This document shows positions 59,418 to 64,000 of a stretch of 64,000 nt of DNA, piece by piece. The notes below the pieces were generated by a model. It was not told where the DNA came from. It saw only the letters and a list, made by a program, of their open reading frames with translations, and ran no database searches. Within the stretch, counting starts at the first letter, position 1. The number at the start of each line of letters is the position of its first letter. The position numbers were made by a program, and so were the translations under genes. This DNA comes from Otatea glauca (Eukaryota; Streptophyta; Magnoliopsida; Poales; Poaceae): contig CM070713.1 in assembly GCA_036346275.1 (NCBI GenBank), forward strand, positions 71,478,382 through 71,542,381, read 5' to 3'.

Positions 59418-60058
59418 GATGATATAAATAAAATCATTAATCACTTGGTTGAATTGTACGAATGAATAGTATTTAATTCTTAATTGATTTTGTATGAAAA
59501 GCTTATTTGAATATATCAAATCTTATTAGATTAGGTTATTGGTTACATATACAGGGTTTTTAGGAAGATGTTGGTGATATAAATATTTTAAATATAGATT
59601 TCTTCATTGTTTTCGAGTTCGTTTATGCATATTATAGCTTACGGAAAGCTTATTACTTAAGGTTGTTCAGCTACTAAGAATAATATGAAAAACATAATGA
59701 AATAAGGTTATTTATTTTGAATATGGTAATGTATACTTTGGTTAGCATTTCTAAACTAATTTCAAGAATTTTAGTGTTTAGCTAAGGTATTATATTCATT
59801 GCTGAAAAAGCTTATATAGCATTAAAGTCTATTATGCAAAATCGGCCAAATGAGTGTATGAATTACCTTATCACTTAAGGGTTTTATACTAATATGGTTT
59901 TGATGAACGAAAAGTGGTGAATAAAATATTTTTCTAGAATACAGTAGTACGAATCCTAAATATCATTTCTAATCTATTTTACATGAGGTTTGCATTTAGA
60001 CAAGTTATTCTACAGGCTGCCGAAAAGGCTTCAATGTTTGGAAAGCTTAACGCTTAGG
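59418..60058. repeat. LTR fragment, copy B
   Basis: It is a direct copy of 57395-58045, with many substitutions and small indels. It starts in AAATCATTAATCACTTGGTT and ends near CAATGTTTGGAAAGCTTAAC. The copies bracket the GRF-like gene, so a segmental duplication or two insertions are possible. Confidence 0.75.
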
Positions 60059-60146
60059 GTGGAGTGCGAGCCGAAACAGAGCAGGCGTCTCGGCAAGTCT
60101 CCGCCAACGGCCAGCGCACCATAAGTGCAGGAGGGTACCTCCTCTG

Positions 60147-60412
60147 GAATTTTTTTTATTTTTTTAATCCGCAATTCCTGCGAACTCAATTCACTGGAAT
60201 TTTTTTTAAAATTTCCAATTCCTGCTAACGGAATTCAGTAATGATGATGGATGACAGGTCGTCCAATTCTGATGAATATAATAATGGATGATATGTGACT
60301 TGTCGTGCAGCTTTAATGATGTGTAGTGACTGGTCGTGCAGCTTTGATGAATTACTGTAAAAGGTGAGAATACTTTAGGGTTTGGGTTATGTGAATAAAT
60401 AATAGCTTTTAG
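60147..60412. repeat. inverted GGAATT block plus copy of the minisatellite flank
   Basis: 60147-60237 is the inverted partner of 23594-23690. 60240-60350 has diverged minisatellite units (GACTGGTCGTGCAGC). 60355-60412 repeats the flank of the 56694-57185 array (GAGAATACTTTAGGGTTTGG, AATAAATAATAGCTTTTAGG). Confidence 0.6.
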
Positions 60413-60423
60413 GGCATCTCCAA

Positions 60424-60870
60424 TTGCTTACTTATCCGGTGCCCTATCACATAAAATGGGGAATCTGTACAATTCGTGTGTCTCCAATAGACTCCCCAAA
60501 CACCTCCCCATCTTCACAGAATGAAGAGAGAATCCTGATATTTCATGAATCTCTCTCCATTCCCCATCGCTTCTCCCTGCTCGTTGCGTATAACGATCGT
60601 TGCCTCCCGCACCCACGACGAACCTGCAAGGAGGCAACCGCTCCAGCACTCCGTCGCAAATCCGGCGTGAAGGCGACGCCCGGCTGCTTCCCGCGCCGTC
60701 TAGGAGGCAAGCCTGTGATCGGGTACTTCGTCTCGCACCCTCTTGGAGGCCAGCCGCCGAGTCGCGTCGCCGGCTTCGTCGTCGACCAGATCCGCCTTGC
60801 CATCGACCTCTTCGACCTCCGGTGCCGCGGGATCAACCGGATCCGCAAGGTACGAGCCATAACTTGATTT
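60424..60870 (+). other. GC-rich exon-like segment, unrecognised
   Basis: An open frame from 60424 runs 147 codons with codon-like GC-rich composition from 60560. It ends in RVAGFVVDQIRLAIDLFDL and GINRIRK followed by a good splice donor AAG|GTACGA near 60850. It starts after a GGGCATCTCCAATTGC phrase typical of some DNA-transposon ends. No downstream exon is evident. It may be a captured or relict exon; I do not recognise the family. Confidence 0.3.
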
Positions 60871-61419
60871 GGATGTCAGGTTTAAACTCGAGATTGCAAC
60901 GGATTAGAGCTTCCACGCTCGAACAAGCCCCTCCCCCCGCCAGAGGTGAGGAAGGGTTTCATGCGCCGCATGTTCCCCTTCCTCTTCGTCGGAGGTCAGC
61001 AGCTCACCTCAACCCCCCATTCACTTCGTGGGAGGAATGATGATGTACTGATGTTCAGTGTTATGAGAGATCTTAGTGTTTTCTTGTGGTGATCTAACTA
61101 GGTCTATTGTTGTCGATTAACTCTACTCTGGAAGTAGTTCACATTCTGCTAACCAAAAGATAATCTTGGGAAATTTGAATCTTATTCCGACAAGAAGCTC
61201 AAGAACTAGAGTAAGTTTTAAAGGGCAACGGCGGTGAGCTTTAGAATTTGTCTTTATGTTAATTGGACTTCATTCATGGATGATTCACACTGCTAGGTTG
61301 CCACTATTTGGCAACAGTAGTTTGTGCTTTCAAGCGAGTATGTTTGTGTTAGCAAATTGATTTTTTGCAAGTGGTGGCTACCCGGCAGAATTGCTTCTAC
61401 ATGTAAGCAAGAGCTGTTT
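60871..61419. other. noncoding spacer
   Basis: No gene or repeat with definable ends. A short GC-rich stretch continues to about 61040, then AT-rich sequence. Confidence 0.4.
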
Positions 61420-63450
61420 GTTATGTAGATTCAGAATATTCAAAAATATTTTAGAATTGAATTTTATTTGAATATTGAATTTAAATTCAAAGGAAAGGTT
61501 AGAAATATGTCATATATGGAAATTTTGCAAATGACCTCCAAATTTAGTAAAATAATTTTTTTTAGAATCCTTGTAATCTCAAGAACCAGAATATGTACAA
61601 ATATTTAGGGTTTGTTATAAAAAAACTTAAGTTAATAAATATGTGGTTAAATAATACAATAATGGTTTAAATAGATTAAATCTTTAAATTGTAAATGAGA
61701 ACAAATAATTCATGTAACCATTTCTGAATTTGTGAAGTTATTTTATTTGAATATTTCCATCTGATTTCTTTTTGGCCCTATTAAAATTTGGTATTTATTA
61801 TGTGTTGCCATACGACGTGTAGAACCCGATTTAATCCGGTACATTCGATTTAACAGAGTTCAAGTCGAGGATAATCAACAAGGCAAGCAAACCCCTTTGA
61901 TCATATTGAACCCAGTTTTATAAATGTTTTCATTAAATGTTTTATCGCATACTTTATTTTATTAAAGTCCGCTATATTTCTGTAATGGTAGTTGTACCAG
62001 AGACTTATGGAACTTCCTTGATAAGTAGAAAATTGTGAACCTTGAAAACCCTAGAATAGCTTAGACATTATTTAATGTCAATCTGGGTTACTCACATTTA
62101 GTGACATGCTTAGCCAAAGCTTAAATGAACATAAAACTATGACATGATTAAAGACTTTGGACATGACATTTAAATGGGTATGACCATTTTTGTGGTTGGT
62201 ATTTTGGATGGGAAAATGAAAATAAAACTATGGTTTAGATGTGGGCAATTATTGGCAATAGCCGGGAGTGCATGATTTTGCACGTAGTGTAGGGTGGAGA
62301 TTATTGCCCGTGTCGAGTTAAGGACCGAACTATGGGTTGTTTTCAGGCCAAGAATATTCATACAACCACAAGTGCTGGTATGGGACAGCTCTAACTTATT
62401 AAGTTGTTTAAAACTAGCTTTGCACTTGGAAGACCGGAGTAGTACGAGCTGTTTCTTAATGAATTGCTCGACGGGACGTCCACACCGAGGTGATCATGGA
62501 TTAAACGTCTACCAATATAACGGTGTACGCCATACTGTGGGTAGTTCCATCATTTCTATGCTCTGAGTTCTTACGCCACATAATGGGTTTATCGTCACCG
62601 TGCTGGTGCAAAGTTAGGATTAAATAATGTAACAGTTATAACATGACTCTCTGCGGTACACCAAACGAAGTGTACAAATGTCGATTGCTCAAAGAGTCAG
62701 TCATGTCTTGTGGGGAAAGCTGTATACCTCTGCAGAGTGTAAAACTAATCGATTAGCCGCGTCCGCGGTCACGGACACTTGGTAAAGTCATCACATAGTT
62801 AGCAGTTTTGCTTATTTTCATAAAATATGGTTTCTACCATGTGTTAGAAATTTCCACTGTATGTCGGTGGAAACTGATTTTGAATATGGTCATTATACCC
62901 AGACATTTGTGATTTATTTACGCTTACATTCTATCACTTTCAGTATTAAATTGCTTTTATTTAAAATTCCGTTTTGCAATCTATTATTCTGTATTTACCA
63001 TTCAAACTGGCTTTATGCAAAATTAACCTTAATAACCTTCCATTGGAATAACCTGCATGTATTTTAGGATTTGCATAAGTCTTGCGAGTACGTAAGTACT
63101 CAACTTGCCAATGTTGATGTTTTTAGGTGAAGAATCAGATTACCCCGACGATTCTTACGTTGATGCAGGAGACGGGGAATTTAACGATGAATTTATCTAA
63201 GGATTTTCCCTTTTCAGTTGCCTGTGGAACAATGGGTTAAAAGGCATACTACAAGAAGTTGTCTCCACCGCAGTTTTACTTTTGGTATTGTAAAAATAAT
63301 ATGTAATCTTACTTTCGTTGTGTAATAAAGTTTGTGTATGATTGTGATATCAATTTGTATTTGTGCGTACTAGATACTGATCATGGGACTAGTACTGTAT
63401 GCACATGGTATCCATTTTTGGTATTTATTATCAAAAATAGGGGCCTCACA
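61420..63450 (+). repeat. chromovirus-type LTR fragment in opposite orientation
   Basis: Read on the plus strand it matches the minus strand of the LTRs at 7420-13042 and 28161-33158: CGACGTGTAGAACYCG near 61814, CCTTTGATCATATTGA near 61895, CTCTGCAGAGTGTA near 62730 and ATCGATTAGCCGCG near 62747. It ends in GGGGCCTCACA at 63450, equivalent to the TGTGAGACC outer end. The left edge is not clear and the GC-rich island expected farther upstream is missing, so it is truncated. Near 63128 it encodes a short acidic stretch EESDYPDDSYVDAGDGEFND ending in TAA. Confidence 0.65.
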
Positions 63451-63565
63451 GGTTCTTTTGTTGATCTTAAATGTAGAAATTGTACTTATGTATGTTAGGT
63501 ATGAAACCTATATGACGGCTAATCAACACTTAGGTTTGTTAATTACACACTTGTAATACATGTAA

Positions 63566-63946
63566 ATGGACAAGGATCCGGAGAAGCTCAGTAAAGGATT
63601 GGCATGGACAGTGGAACAAATAGAGTGCATCGCATCTGACCTTAACAAAATTGCACAAGACAATTTTAGTCCTGAAACATGTCCATGTGGCAATGCACAT
63701 AATGGCTTTGTGATTGATATCGAAGCTATAGCTCGCAGCCTTGAACAAGTTGCCATACAATCACGTGAATTGATGCAAAGAGATGAAGTAGAGCCTCAAG
63801 GGGATGTAGAGCCTGAAGAGGATGTAGACTCTGATATGTGTCTTCCTTACGATTATCAAAGCGATGACGAGGGTAAACGTGATGATTGGCAGTATTGTGA
63901 AGATGAGGGTATCGATATTGATAATGATGGTTCGGGAGTGTTCTAG
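63566..63946 (+). CDS. small acidic protein, unrecognised
   Basis: A 126-residue open frame has codon use unlike random AT-rich DNA. Residues 1-80 look helical (WTVEQIECIASDLNKIAQD) with a CPCGNAH motif near residue 40. The C-terminal 45 residues are strongly acidic (EPEEDVDSDM, DWQYCEDEGIDIDNDGSG). There is no signal peptide or membrane segment. It begins 115 bp after the LTR end at 63450, so it may be an extra ORF of an element that continues beyond the window, by analogy with 39232-39915. It could also be a host gene. TAG at 63944-63946. Confidence 0.45.
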   Translation: MDKDPEKLSKGLAWTVEQIECIASDLNKIAQDNFSPETCPCGNAHNGFVIDIEAIARSLEQVAIQSRELMQRDEVEPQGDVEPEEDVDSDMCLPYDYQSDDEGKRDDWQYCEDEGIDIDNDGSGVF

Positions 63947-64000
63947 TCCTGTTTTAATGTTAAGACTTGTTAAGATATTGTAATGCTGATTGATGTTGCT

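Noticed and set aside
23594..60237. Simple long terminal inverted repeats of one MULE
   Set aside because: The GGAATT block and minisatellites are inverted, but the 193/186-bp repeats are in direct orientation, and no 9-bp target duplication was found, so boundaries cannot be claimed.
61818..61830. TGTAGAACCCG as the start of the right-hand LTR
   Set aside because: The same phrase lies in the interior of the solo LTR (near 9110 on the minus strand), so it is internal sequence; no matching target duplication with GGTTC at 63451.
1..64000. tRNA, rRNA or known microRNA genes
   Set aside because: No cloverleaf-like or rRNA-like sequence was recognised by eye; the Met-type match near 40170 is a primer-binding site rather than a tRNA.

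Overview
The window is nuclear DNA of a grass (Poaceae), which is an inference. The evidence is a GC-rich, five-exon plant-type GH9 endoglucanase with GT-AG introns, Stowaway-type MITEs, a MuDR-type (MULE) transposase, and nested Ty3/gypsy elements of the chromovirus and Tat lineages. I found no prokaryotic gene organisation. The only gene that looks intact and cellular is the GH9 gene at 19192-22336 (+). Nearly everything else is transposon-derived or featureless intergenic sequence.

Layout. 1-7400: AT-rich intergenic DNA with a possible copia LTR edge, a GC-rich low-complexity island, a degenerate SIRE/Maximus-like LTR and two MITEs. 7420-13042: a solo LTR of about 5.6 kb with a perfect AAAAC target duplication, inside older repeat DNA that runs to about 14.9 kb. 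14.9-18.6 kb: no recognisable gene. 18.6-22.4 kb: the GH9 gene with its TATA region. 22.4-26.6 kb: a 550-bp fold-back hairpin, a 193-bp tandem duplication, a decayed GRF-type zinc-finger gene and a 29-bp minisatellite.

26629-53511 is one composite insertion flanked by GATTT/GATTT. It is a Tat-lineage retrotransposon with pol on the minus strand and an intron-containing antisense gene on the plus strand. Its two outer ends are the same (U5) end of its LTR in inverted orientation, and gag, protease, the 5' part of RT and the normal 5' LTR are missing. Inside it sit (i) a 17-kb chromovirus (28161-45157, target duplication CTCGA) with LTRs of about 5 kb, an extra ORF upstream of gag, and frameshifted gag-pol on the minus strand; and (ii) an 866-bp solo LTR (46932-47797, target duplication GTTTC) in an intron of the antisense gene.

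The composite is inserted beside a MULE transposase pseudogene (53600-56359, minus strand). Beyond it lie minisatellites, two copies of an LTR fragment, a second GRF-like zinc-finger gene, a GC-rich exon-like segment, a further chromovirus-type LTR fragment in the opposite orientation (about 61420-63450) and a small acidic ORF at the window end.

How the parts relate: this is a layered archive of insertions (MULE region, then Tat element, then chromovirus and solo LTR). No intact transposition machinery is left, because every transposon coding region carries stops or frameshifts. The most unusual object is the Tat element with inverted LTR ends, which appears to have integrated as an aberrant cDNA.
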